Shown: in pieces, positions 11,354 to 25,716 of the stretch
Layout: each line of letters opens with the position of its first letter
Numbering within the stretch: the first letter of the stretch is position 1
Source: Sanghuangporus weigelae
Lineage: Eukaryota > Basidiomycota > Agaricomycetes > Hymenochaetales > Hymenochaetaceae
Length of the DNA: 64,000 nucleotides
Direction: 5' to 3'
NCBI GenBank assembly: GCA_033182465.1
Contig: CP137320.1
Coordinates: 2,728,001 to 2,792,000, forward strand
Made by a program: the position numbers and the translations under genes
The notes under the pieces: model-generated
Seen by the model: only the letters and a program-made list of their open reading frames with translations
Databases searched by the model: none
Told to the model about the DNA's origin: nothing

Positions 11354-11653
11354 CAGAAAGCTAGAGCTTGGATTGATAACGAGTGTACAGTAAAGACAGG
11401 CTGGTGGAATCAGGATGACAGCCAATCAACTGAAATAGATTAGATAAGTCTATGACGTCGTTTCTATTGCTATTTCTATTTCGAATTGACCGTAGTGTTT
11501 GGGTATACCATTTTCATCATTAAAAAATTACAAGCATCAGACTGCTCAGAATGCGCAATACATTTCTGATCTAGTGATTGTCTAAGAAAGTAACGGAATA
11601 AGCCAGTCATTTTCCTCCTTGAATTCGGTCTACGCCGCAGTCGAAGCGAGAAG
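11354..11653. other. Spacer between cupin and forkhead gene
   Basis: 300 bases between two minus-strand genes, the 3' region of the forkhead gene and promoter of the cupin. Nothing else is recognised. Confidence 0.4.
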
Positions 11654-12883
11654 TCATCCTCCTTCCCGGAATTCTAGGTCGAATCCATGGTCCGAAATGG
11701 GAGCTTTTCTTTTCCCGCAGGTTACAGCTCCAGGAGGATGGTGGATTTCGTTCTCTTTATTATCGCCTGGGTTTGATGTAGAGTCAAGGATCGCTTTCGT
11801 TGACGCAACTGACGAGTCTCGAGCCGATATTCGTTCCGTTGCCGCAGGAAAGTACACTTCTCCAGCAGGTGTGGTATCAAGCAAAAAGCTGAGCCTGTAG
11901 CGATGATCAGCGAACGCTGCATTAGATTTATCATAAGATTCGTTTTGTTGATGTTCCGAATCCGATGACTGGTCCGGTTCCTTTCGCTTATCGAGTTTGA
12001 GATCTTCCTTCAGATGATGCTGATCCCCTTCCGGCAACTGTGAATCGTTACCGCTCCGGCGCTGGCTGGTCAACATTCGATTATGTAGGTACTGAGATCC
12101 TGAAAACGGAGCTACAGGAGCCTTTGCCTGATCGTCAAGGCATCCTGTGATGGGTTTGCTATCGACTCCGTGCTTAAATCCATTTCTAGAGCACGGCCCG
12201 ATCTGCTCTTTCAGACTGGAGGGCCTGGATGAGTAGTGCAAGGGAGTAGTAGGTAAAGAGCTCGACAGATATCCGACGGAGATGCTTGGCTCAGATGTAC
12301 GATGCTCAAGTAGATCCGAATTCTTTTCTCGAGAGTGTCCTTGAGGACACTTTTTGCGATCGGGTTGAGAGAGGTCGACGGTCCAATACCAACCAATGAA
12401 AGGATCATTGCTTCCCGAGTGCACCTTGACAAAAACTGGTCTTTGGCTTAGGACTTTCCCAATGCATTTCTGTCATGAAACATAGAGGTTCAATTCCCCT
12501 GGAGATATTAAAAGAAACTCATACGATCTTCGTACCTTCGAGATTCCACGCTCGCGGAACCAAGAGAATCTATCGCTCAGTGCGGCATAGATTTCGGACG
12601 ATGTCAGCTTGCCTCTCGGACTAGAGTAAATTGCGAGCTTGACAAGCTTTGCATATGGATACTCAGGTTTCTTTCCTGGAAGCGGATCCTTGAGACTACC
12701 GAGACAAACTGGAGCACCTGGAGGAATTCCAAAGTACTGGTGAGCATCAAATGTATCGTGCCCATCGTCTTTCTCATCTTCAGGGTCCGAGTCGCGAAAG
12801 GAAGCCGGGACGAGCACTGGGCGCCTTCCTGGATAGTCCGGGTGCGAAGTAATCCATGCTGAAGGTTTATACCGCATGAACAT
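11654..12883 (-). CDS. Forkhead-type putative transcription factor, diverged
   Basis: Exon 1 (from 12883) encodes MFMRYKPSAWITSHPDYPGR and then the first half of a forkhead winged helix: EYPYAKLVKLAIYSSPRGKL followed by TSSEIYAALSDRFSWFRE. After an intron ending near 12471, exon 2 continues KCIGKVLSQRPVFVKVHSG and then NDPFIGWYWTVD, matching helix 3 and the wing (usual form NSIRHNLSLNKVFVKV ... GYWSVD). The DNA-contacting Asn, Arg and His of helix 3 are Lys, Gly and Lys here. The remaining roughly 240 residues are low-complexity with Ser/Gln/Asp and no domain. An in-frame stop lies just upstream of the chosen ATG. The gene sits between the cupin and the MFS transporter. Confidence 0.75.
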
Positions 12884-13163
12884 TCGGATAAAAGCTCAGG
12901 AAGGGAAGAGCAGGTTGGAAGACGTAATAGGAATAGAGAAAGAAGATAAAGCCACTGAATGAATTGTGAATGCGTAAACATGAAGTCCGAAAAAGTGCAA
13001 TTACGTAACTCATCAGCTTTCAGAGATCGCCGTGATGCCGGTTTATCATCGGCATCACGTATTATTTGTTGGTATTGACCTCATTCTTGCTCCCAACCGC
13101 CACCTTCCTTGGTCCCCGTTATTTTCTTGCGTTCACAGTTGACAGCCGTTTGCATCGCTGAGA

Positions 13164-16100
13164 ATGAGCGGGACGAATGCGACCGAACGCGATCCATTGC
13201 TTGTCGCCTCCAATCCTGGTGCAGAACCGCCAGATGCACCTGCCGTACCGGTTGATGTGAGGCAGATCAAAGTCAAGCCCGGCCCATTGGAGATTACGAG
13301 ATCACGAAGATACGCGATTTTGTCAGGAATCTGGACGGCAACTTTCCTTTCGGTGCGTTTTGCCGCGTGAATTGTGTGCTATGATCCCATCTCATGTCTT
13401 CCCTCCTATATTTATATCAATTTGCAGTCTTTAAACAGTATGTGCCCAGTGGCGTCCATGGAATAGTTTATATACATACTAATGAGAAACTCAGCAACAT
13501 TGGTTGCTACACGTGAGCCCCTGTCGCTGCGTAAATATTCTTCTAGTCTCACAGCTCTGTATTGCCTTAGTTCTTTCTTCTATCTCTTCCGAGTTTGAGA
13601 GATCTAACCAAGCAAGTTGGCTGGGAACTGCGTAAGTAGCCCAAAACCTGAAACAGCAATATGCCGATCGATTATTTGCAGGTACCTTTTGGCTACCTGC
13701 ACATTCAGTGCGTGGTTTTCATCTGCGCACATGTTGTTCTTGCTGAGAAAAGCTTGTGTGCAGCGCCACTTTACGGTAGACTATGTAATGTAATGGGCCG
13801 ACGTGGTGCAAATCAATTAGCAGTCGCTTCTGCTGCTGTTGGCACTCTTGCTTGCGGACTTTCTCAAAACATGGAGATGCTTATCATAGCGCGATTCGTG
13901 AGCGACCAAACTACAACTTATTCTGGAAGGTACATTGCATTTCTGAAAACTCTTGGAATTTCAGCTAGGCGGCCTTGGAGGCGGAGGAATAAACACGACT
14001 TCTCAGTAAGTGCTAGGCACTGATTCATCATTGTTAACAATTACTCAAGCTAACACTGAAAGTTTAGAATCATCGTGAGCGACATGTACACGATACGCGT
14101 GAGTGACGCGCTTTGCAAACATCGTACGCAACTTACTGACACACTATCTCGAAAACCAGTCCCGTGGTCTAGCTCAAGGTGTAGCAAACATTTTTAACGG
14201 GGTATCTCAATAATACAAAAGCTATTGTTACGTGTACTCATGTGTCTACAGCTAGGTATGGGTCTTGGGGGTCCTATCGGAGGATACATAAGTGATCGGT
14301 AGGTTCTTCACTATTAGCCTTTTTTTTTTCAAAGGTTGACATTCGGTTTAGATATGGATGGCGCTGGGCATTTCTGATCCAAATGCCTCTTTTTGCTGCA
14401 TCACTGTTCTTGACTGGTAAGTACCTTAATTATGTGACTCCGGTATGTCGTCTTTCATGTCTTCAAGTGGATATGTACCTTAGCTATTCTTTAGGGGAGG
14501 GGTAAAAGCGCGAGAGAAGTATTATCAAGAGTAGACTACGGAGGCACCTTCACTCTGCTCGGAGCCGTAAGCCTGTCTATGCTTTTCAGAGCTAAGCTGC
14601 GCTCTAAAAGAAGGCTTGCAGGTTCTGGCGTTTCTCGTCTTTCTTAGTAATAAATTCAACGAAGAAAGACCTGTATGTGGTGTAACTGATGACCTGTTTC
14701 TTTACTCACCGTCTCTGCAGTGGAATGTGCCTTTAGTTTATGGATCGCTAACAGTTTCAATCATTCTCTTTATCCTGTTCGTGCTTGTCGAGCTTCTTGT
14801 CGCTCCTGAACCTGTTCTTGCACCGTTTTTATTGCGGCAAAATATTCCCGTTCTTATCGGGATTCAAAATTTCCTAGTTGCAAATTGCAACTTTGCTGTC
14901 ATGTATTTCTTCCCGATGTGGTTTGAAACTGTACAGTTGACCAGCGCGAGCACAGCCGGTAAGTAAAGTTTGCTTAGCTCAATTTACGTTCTCTTATAAT
15001 CCAATAGGTGCACACTTATTACCTAACAGCATATCAATGTCTTGTGGCTCTCTTTTTGCCGGGTTAGTACATAATATCTGTATCTTCAGTACCCATCTTA
15101 CGTTCAAAGGACAGATACGTAATGCATCGAACGGGAAGATATAAAAAGATAAATCTTATCTTCGGGATCCTTCCATTCGTTGCGGCTATATCTATTTCGA
15201 TGCTGCGAGCAAACTCGAACTGGTTCCAGTCTTGGTTCAGCATTGTGCGTACGCAATCGTCTCGGATCGGTCATTTACTGACTTCATATTTGCATACAGA
15301 TCCCTCTTGGATTTGGAAATGCAGTAGTTCTACAGGTGTGGCCTCGATCTTCTTTAATAAATACATCTAAGCTTACTGAGTTGAATAATAGACTACACTG
15401 AGTAAGCATTGCAGCGTTATTCTATTATGGAAACTTTGTACTGAATTCATGGTTAGTTGCCCTGCTTGCCCACATTCCACGTAAGTGTTTCCTAGCTTCG
15501 TGCGTGAAGAAAGATCTCAAACGATCTCTGCTCGCAGATTCCGTAATGGCCGTAGGTACTGGCTTCGGACAATTGTTCAGAGGAATCGGCCAAGTTGCAG
15601 GCGTTGCGATCGCCTCTTCAATTTTCCAGTCGTTGCTCGACAAAGAACTAAATAACCGAATTACTGTACCGGACTCAGAATATTGGATTACGAGGATCCG
15701 CCATTCTGCGAAGCTTGTTGCGACTCTCCCACCGGAATTGCAACGTGGAGCCAGAGACTCGTATGCAATCGCATTGAGAGCAGTGTTCATTTACGCATCG
15801 GTGTCTACATTGATGGCATACCTTGTTCGCCTTCCTGTGAATAATATTTCCTCTTTGCAGAGCCATGATCTAGACTAACATGTCTGACAGATTCCTGACA
15901 AAGCATTGGAAGATCAACGGACGGAAGCAAGACGCAAGTCAAGCGGCTACCTCCATCAGCCCGTGGCTCCTGCCACATCCGTGATTTCTAGACCAGAATC
16001 ATCACATACCCAAGAAGAACGGCAAGAAGAGCTACAGAAAACGGACAATCCTCTCGAGTACTGCGAGAGCGAGGTTGAAGAAGACGAAAGCACGAGACCT

Positions 16101-16325
16101 TCAAGTGAAGCAAGTGAAGAAGAAACAGAGGCACACGATGGTGAACCTCAGCCTTTGCATTCCAATCCCAGGAAGATCTTTAGCAAACGCAGACGATTGT
16201 CTACTTTTGAGTCGAATGATGGAATCTTGGACCTTGAATCGGACATTATTGGTGGTTCGGCTAGGAGCTTTGGCGTTTCATCTTCTGTTAGGACTATTGG
16301 GCGTCGACGGAGTTTTGTTTCCTAA
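13164..16325 (+). CDS. MFS transporter, DHA2/vacuolar amino-acid transporter type
   Basis: A major facilitator with about a dozen exons. The N-terminal tail (MSGTNATERDPLLVASNP) carries ERDPLL, an acidic dileucine signal typical of vacuolar sorting. Recognisable parts in order are: loop 2-3 motif A in PLYGRLCNVMGRRGANQLAV; motif C-like GLGMGLGGPIGGYISDRYGW followed by RWAFLIQMPL, which marks the 14-helix DHA2 group; several membrane segments (for example PFLLRQNIPVLIGIQNFLV); and GYVMHRTGRYKKINLIFG. A final membrane segment ends near 15850 and is spliced to IPDKALEDQ and an acidic, Ser-rich cytosolic tail ending at 16325. Closest in feel are fungal vacuolar basic amino-acid and multidrug transporters; the substrate cannot be read from the sequence. 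It lies between the cyclase copies and may serve them. Confidence 0.85.
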
Positions 16326-16583
16326 CTTTTGTTTCCTAACTCATACTATCGATGATAGCGATAGTCTACTTTGACATGCCCAATCAGACCTTTGCAACAA
16401 GAGAGATTTCGTATCTGAAACTTTTCAAGAAAATATCAACAAATTTTGTCGTACATCTCGATTTATAGTCAGTTAAGTCAATTACTAACGCAGTTCTAAA
16501 ACCGCTAGTTAACTATTGATCAGTGCACATCACATATTGAGACGCATGCCCCTGTCTCACTTGTCTCAGTTCTGAAGAACGAA

Positions 16584-18482
16584 CTAGAAATATGCCTAAA
16601 AAGTTCGTGATGAAGGCGTTAGAGACTTTCTGATAGAGACAAGTCGGAAAAGCACTGACTGCTGCATTCGGTGGGCTGGCGCATCCTCCCAAACTAGAAA
16701 TCGATGTAGTCATGTGTAAGATGCTGACTATAACGTGCAATACAAGCTTACATGTTCAGAGGCCACGACGTGAAGAAAAACGTGTAGCGACCAGTTGCGG
16801 CACAGACTTCGGAGGATAATTTCTCCAAATCCAATAGTTCTCCTGGAATTATTTTCTCAGCGTTGAAGTCGAAAGGAGGAGTAGACAGAGTCTACCGATA
16901 GGCATCCCAAAGAGTCTTCGAAAAGTAAATCAGTCTGTAAAGGATCTGCAGTTCTTTGCTGGACACACCCGATTATAGTCTACACAGGGACATTTCAAAG
17001 CAGTTGATCACAGAATGCCGCTCGTCATGTAATGGTAACTACACGCACCTGATGCATGTATTTCCCCTCGACCGGAGGCATTCGCTGATGAAAGCGTAAA
17101 TGAGCGTATATTTGAGCACACAAATCAGTGCTCTTACCTCAAGAGCAGCGGCATCCGAGGCAACCGCAGCAAAGTGATTGTTCCTGTTGGTATGTAACCT
17201 TCAGCCCTTGATGAAAACAAAAATAGGAGCGGTGCACACCATAGGAAGCGCTTCATATCTTCAGATTGTTCGATACCCACACTGTTGCGACAGGCCAGCT
17301 TCAAAAATTGTACTCAAGACTTAGAGACGACATACAAGGCCGACTCCCGTTCACGAAGTTCATCCTTTTCTCTCTGGCTACTCTCCTTATAGCGTTTCGT
17401 AAAGCCAACACGAATGATTAGAATGTCTCCTTGCTTAAATTTCACACCTTCTGCCTTTGCACAGGTTTCAAGGTCCACGACACCAATTGAATGCGAAGTC
17501 CATGGGTCATAAGGCAGCGAAGAACGGCCGTCCTGAGTGTAGAATTTCACGAGGTCGAGGAATACACCGCGCCCGCAGATGCCATGTTGCGCCTAATCTG
17601 AGCATTTGTGAGACAATGGTGAGGTTTTTGGATGATTAAAGACATACTATGCATTCCAAATTTGATAAGATTCTGGTCCATATTCATTGGATCCTTGTTC
17701 GGTATCTTGCCCAAAGGGAACGCTTCTTTAGGAGTACTACTACAAGATAAGCATTTGAAAAAATAAACTTAAGACAATGGAGTCCCCCTTCCGAGGAGAA
17801 ACAACTGACTTTTGGTAGAAGACGCCATGCTTGATAACACCGAAGTGCCTCAAACCATCCCATTGAGAGCCAGACTGAGAGTTCTGAGAATACGAGTAAT
17901 ATTAGTTGGGCATGAGAAGAGACTGGAGTCACTTGACCGGCGATGCTTACTATTGTAATCTCATCATCAAACCAGACAGCATCCGGCGTGGGTTTGAAAA
18001 GCTCGATATGGGGAGGACGTCTTGAAAACAATGGCTAGAGACGCGAAATAAATTTCGAGAAGAGTTGATTAGATTAATAGGACTTCCGCCCCACCTTCTC
18101 TGGGAAATTGAGAGGCCTTGGTGACCATTAGAGCTTCCATTTAACACTACATCTGAAATCGAATTGAACCTACCAATTCAAGCAGACCGATTGTCCAGTT
18201 CTATTCAAAGCAAAGTTCATAATCGACACAACAGTCATCGGTCATGGAGAGGAAGGCCCACTTTACTTCCTTTGCAGCTTCGCGGATGATGTCCTCAGTC
18301 AGCAGGTTGATAGTCCCCAGTTCGTCCCCGGCACCCCACAGATCCCAGGCGCAACCAGCGAACTCATGAAACCTCGGCAGCTCGTCGAAGTCAGGGAGGT
18401 TGTCCCATTTCTTTGAAGGCTTAGATGATGCGGAGGAGTCCGTGAGATGAGAGGCTATAGCGGGGAGACGGTTCACTGCCAT
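16584..18482 (-). CDS. Cyclase-family metal-dependent hydrolase, copy B
   Basis: Paralogue of copies A and C with the same exon plan. The start is taken at 18482 (MAVNRLPAIASHLTDSS), matching the starts of A and C; another in-frame ATG lies 12 bases upstream. Exon 1 reads KKWDNLPDFDELPRFHEF, then GDELGTINLLTEDIIREAAK. Later blocks are SQSGSQWDGLRHFGVIKHG, AQHGICGRGVFLDLVKFY, LPYDPWTSHSIGVVDLETC, ILIIRVGFTKRYKESS, GMPIGELLDLEKLSSEVC and GRYTFFFTSWPLN. The terminal exon is again tiny (GCATATTTCTAG, Ala-Tyr-Phe-stop). The metal-site motif has the same Gln substitution as copy A. It lies head-to-tail with copy C, with 310 bases between them. The substrate is unknown. Confidence 0.84.
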
Positions 18483-18550
18483 AGAGAACGACAACTGAAT
18501 AGCGAGAGGACAAAGGACTGTCTGTAAACTTAAGGAGTATGGATCTGATG

Positions 18551-18558
18551 ATATATAC
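18551..18558 (-). promoter_or_regulatory. TATA-like box of cyclase copy B
   Basis: On the minus strand this reads GTATATAT, about 70 bases before the proposed ATG at 18482. Copy C has a similar element at a similar distance, suggesting the duplication carried its core promoter. Confidence 0.45.
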
Positions 18559-18792
18559 TCCCGCTGCTTTAAGGATATTGGCGAGAATTATTGCCATCCT
18601 CATACACAGTGTACTTCTTGCAGATACAAGCAGCTCACATGATGATGAAAATTGGATATGGAGCACAAGAAGCTCCATGGAAGATTATCCGCACAGTTCT
18701 ATTTAACACTACACGTATTCATCGGTCACGATGCATGCTGATACCGTCCCGTCCTGTGTACGTTTGTACAATGCTTGCCGATTCTGAGAAAA

Positions 18793-20679
18793 CTAGAAAA
18801 ATGCCTGAACGTTGAAGTAAGCTGGTAAGACCTTGTCGCATACAAAATGTCGTGCGACCACTTACTGCCGCATTCGGCGGACTGGCACATCCGCCCAAGC
18901 TGACCAAACAAACGTATGTCTCAGGATTTAGGTGACGAAAAAAGACTCCGTATAAACTTACATATTCAACGGCCATGAAGTGAAGAAGAATGTGTAGCGA
19001 CCAGTCGCGGCGCAGACGTCAGCGAGTTTCTCCAGGTCAAATAGTTCTCCTGTACATAACCAGAAAATATTTTCAGATAATAGTGTCATCGCGGTGGAGG
19101 AATATACGGTAATCACCGATTGGCATTCCGAAGAGCCTTGGGAAGAAAGTATAACAACAAATACAGCATCCATGATTCTTCAATAGACGTACCCGATTAT
19201 CGTCTACAAGCACACGGGAGTCAGAATAGCCCTGTCCCCTTTTCCTTGCAGGGAGGTGGATACATACCTGATGTAGGAAGTCCTCGTCGACAGGAGGCAT
19301 GCACTAACGAAAGCCTCAATGCTTATGGATTTGCGCTTGGACGTTTGAACTACGTTACCTCGAGTGAAGTCGCATCGGAAGCAACCGCAGAAAAATGATT
19401 ATTCCTACAAGAATCAAACTATTGGCTTCTTTTCGGCAACGGAGTTCATTCATACCACAGGAAGCGTTTCATATCCTCGGATTGTTCAATGCCAACGCTG
19501 TTCAAATGTTATCCTGGATTTAGCTGAAGAAAACGGTTGCGAAACTGATGAGACTCACAAGGTCTCTTTCTTTAGAAGCTCATCTTTTTCCGCTGAGCTG
19601 CTCTCATTGTAGCGCTTCATAAATCCAACTCGAATAAGTAGAATGTCGCCTTGCTTGAATTGGATTCCCTCGCTCTTCGCACACGCCTCAAGATCAAAGA
19701 CACTGATTGAATGGGCTGTCCACGGATCGTACGGCAATGGTCTGCGACCACCTTGCGTATAGCATTTCACTAGGTCAAGGAACACACCGCGACCAGAAAT
19801 GCCATGTTGTGCAAGATCTGTGTTCTTGTTAGACAATGAACAAAGCAACCGAGAATAAGCACCCACTATGGATACCAAATTTGATAAGGTCTTGGTCAAT
19901 GTTCATAGGGTCCTCGTTTGGTATTTTGCCTAAACGGAAGAACTCTCTAGGAGTGCTATAGAACGATGCTTAACCTCTAGATATATTCTGGATACAAAGG
20001 GCTCACTTTTGGTAGAAAACGCCATACTTTACGACACCGAAATGTCTCAGACTGTCCCACTGAGAGCCTGACTGAGTGTTCTACGCACGGAGACAATCAG
20101 TCTTTGAGACAGTGCCATCTGACATGATAATACGTACTATTGTCATCTCATCGTCAAACCAAGTTGCCTCTGGAAAGGGTTTGATGACTTCAATATGGGG
20201 AGGACGCCTACCAAAGAGCGGCTGGATGCAGGAGATAATTCCTGAGACTGTGACCGTCAAGTAAGGGAAATCATTATCTCACTTTCTCTGGAAAATTGAG
20301 AGGCCTTGACGATCATTAGAATACTGAAGCAATATACTGGAGACCTTTGAATTCAAGATGATCATACCAATTCAAGCTAACAGTCCGTCCAATTCTATTA
20401 AAATCAAGGTTCACAATCAACACACCAGTGCCTGCTATGGAATAGGAGGAACGCTCACTTCACTTCTTTCGCAGCTTCGCGGACGACGTCCTCAGTCAGC
20501 AGGTTGATGGTCCCCAGTTCATCGCCCTCACCCCACAGGTCCCAGGCACAACCAGCGAATTCGTGGAATTTGGGCAGCTCGTCAAAGGTAGGGAGGTTAT
20601 CCCACTTCTTTGACGGGCTAGGTGACGTGGAGGAGCCGGTGAGGTGAGAGGCGCTAGTAGAGAGACGATTTTCTGACAT
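18793..20679 (-). CDS. Cyclase-family metal-dependent hydrolase, copy C
   Basis: The third member of the local family, upstream of and in the same orientation as copy B. It starts MSENRLSTSASHLTGSSTS and reads KKWDNLPTFDELPKFHEFAG, then GDELGTINLLTEDVVREAAK. The metal-site block is TQSGSQWDSLRHFGVVKYG, with Ser where A and B have Gly. Other blocks are AQHGISGRGVFLDLVKCY, LPYDPWTAHSISVFDLEAC, ILLIRVGFMKRYNESS, LFGMPIGELFDLEKLADVC and GRYTFFFTSWPLNM. The last exon codes Ala-Phe-Phe-stop. All blocks stay open in frame, so the copy looks functional. Copies B and C look closer to each other than to A, consistent with a later tandem duplication. Confidence 0.85.
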
Positions 20680-20740
20680 GGCGAATGGGCTTCTGAAAAG
20701 TCAGAGGATGAGAGAACTCGAGAAATTCGGTGTTGTTCCA

Positions 20741-20750
20741 ATTTATACTT
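20741..20750 (-). promoter_or_regulatory. TATA-like box of cyclase copy C
   Basis: On the minus strand this reads AAGTATAAAT, about 65 bases before the ATG at 20679, with the same spacing as in copy B. Confidence 0.45.
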
Positions 20751-21028
20751 GCAAAATTTACCATCAAGCTTCGCGGGCATCATAGGAGCACTGGCGTCAT
20801 CTTTACGCTCTAAATACTTCTTAGATGATAGAAGCATCTCACATGATACTGCCGAAACCCAAAGGACTCGGGTGTGGAGCATCCAACAAGTGTGATGATA
20901 ACTTGTTGTAATAGATAGGCTGACGATATCGATGGAGGCACAATCAGTCGGAGCCCAGGCTGTAGAAAAGTCGTATATTGCGCAAAAAAATAATGATACC
21001 ATATGGTACAAGTTGAGTACGTGCCGTG

Positions 21029-23763
<2,735 letters not shown>

Positions 23764-24072
23764 GTCAGTATCGATGAAGACTGAAACGGTGGTTTGAAGA
23801 ATGGCCGCACGATACAAAAGAAAGAAAAGAAAGGTGGCTAATGATCTAGAGGGGCTAATGGTCAAGAGGTACTGAGTCTATGACCTAAGAATGAAGCAGT
23901 CGCAGTCAGTCGACTCACTGATTACATATGCACGTGAACAGTAGCATATGACGTAATCAGCCATAACAGCGAAGAGATAGTCTGATAGATAGCTAGTCAA
24001 CCTTGTGCGAGTAAAGTATTATATTACTCCTCTAAGTCTCATTTCTACTGACATTAATCGGTGTCTCTACGT

Positions 24073-25716
24073 TTATTTATAGACAGGCACCTCGACAGTT
24101 TCTCCGATGTCAATAGCTCCAACTCCTCCCTCTTCCCACCAATCTGCTAAGCTCGCTTCTTTACGAGCCTGTGAGAGCTCGACAAGAGGTTCAAGTGCTT
24201 CATTCTCTGTGCCGGAGAATGTCGCGAAGTGCATTGCAATTGTATGGCGCGATTGGACATCTTGATGGATGGCCACGGCGTCGGCAGGGGAGGCATGCAT
24301 CGCAGAAAGGAATGGGTGATGCGTGAGCTTCCCAAGTGAAAGCAAGGCACAAGATGTAAAAAAAGTAGTCATTACGGTACTGTACGAGATACGAAATCAT
24401 GAAAAAAACGCACGCGAAGTCCTAATTGAGAGATGAAAGAAAGCGTTCCACCTCTCCAAATAGGAACCATGGCAAGATCTATTGGGCCATATCGCTCACC
24501 GATTTCTATGGAAATATAAACCCTGTCAAGATTCTCATAATGATAAGTGACAGCGCAGACAATCTTCACCTTTGAATGCCGGGCATGCGCCTTTCGTTCC
24601 TAGGTATCCAGTATCACTATTAAATAATTTAGAGACTGCCATAGGTACAGGAGCAACTTAGAAGGCATACCCAGCATGGTATATTCTGCAATTTGAATGA
24701 TCCGACTTCTGCTTGATAACCCAACCACACCAAAGAGTTTCGCATCTATCCAAAACACTCCTGCCTTTTGTGTGTTCGTAAGCAGACATGTAAGGAATGT
24801 CAATTACTCACCGCTAGTATGTTGCGCGGGGACACAAGCTAACGTGACGGATGACGGCGTTGACGAGGACTCCGATTCCGAATTAGAATTGGCTTCGGGA
24901 TAGGATGTAGGAAGAATAATCTCGTCCCACCAATCTAGTTCATAAATCTGGCTCTTCGGGATTCCGACCGAGATAAGACATTTCTTGATTCCCAATGGAA
25001 CGAAGAACGTCACGCCTTCACCCCGAAAGCCAAAGATCTCTTGAATACTGGATAGGTCGAGGTGATCATAACTTCACATACGATTCAGAAGTGTGAGGAA
25101 ATTAGTGATTCACAAGACTTTGGAAGGAGACATGGGACGCACTGATTATGACTGACGAACACGAACTGTAACTCTGGAAGGTCGGCGATAGTGCAAGGAG
25201 GAGGTAGACGTCTGCGAATGCCTGTCCAAGCAGAAGGCCCAGCTCGGTCTGAGAACATCGGGTCGAACAGCAAACGGATTGGTTTCTCGAAACCTTCGCG
25301 CTGAGGTAACTCGATCAGGAAGCTCTAATATAGAAACAATAATGAGTCTCCAAGTCTCATATCCATATTGGCGTAAACAGAGGACTTACTGCATGACCAA
25401 GCCACGTAACCTTCACAGACTGCTTATTCTTCTCAAACTTGTCAAAGTCTGGCCTTATAACCTTTATGGGTGAGATCCCATACGACGAAAGATCTTGAGC
25501 CCTTTCCAAAGGAATAGAAGAGAGCAAAGAAGACAAAGTTGGCAACGTGCCCGTCAGGGTATCGAACCAGCTGTTTTTCTGTGCTTGGTTCAGAGACGAA
25601 ACTTGCGGAAGTGCTTCAGAAGACGCAAGCACGTTGTCATCTGGCTCATCGAGTGTCTTCCAAGGGTTCTGGAAAAGCGATCTCGTTGCATTCGCATGAT
25701 GCGTAGGCCGAGACAT
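24073..25716 (-). CDS. NAPE-hydrolysing phospholipase D-like hydrolase
   Basis: The protein has the metallo-beta-lactamase fold of NAPE-PLD, the zinc enzyme that releases N-acylethanolamines from N-acyl-phosphatidylethanolamine at membranes. It begins MSRPTHHANATRSLFQNPW, the family's usual lead-in. VKVTWLGHA is followed by FDPMFSDRAGPSAWTGIRR and RLPPPCTIADLPELQFVFVS. An intron interrupts the metal motif: joining across 25081-25150 or so gives SHNHYDHLDLSSIQEIFGF, a complete HxHxDH. Further blocks are FFVPLGIKKCLISVGI, ELDWWDE, VPAQHTSGRSVLDR, TLWCGWVIKQKS, YGPIDLAMVPIWRG and AMHASPADAVAIHQD. It ends ETVEVPVYK. It is transcribed in the same direction as PRP4 kinase, 310 bases upstream of its start. 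Confidence 0.85.

Noticed and set aside
11700-12480. Frameshift in the forkhead recognition helix
   Set aside because: The frame from the previous exon passes through without a stop and aligns residue by residue, so divergence explains it better than a one-base error.
12473-12540. tRNA-like B-box (GGTTCAATTCCCC)
   Set aside because: It lies in the forkhead intron, and no matching acceptor or anticodon stem could be drawn around it.
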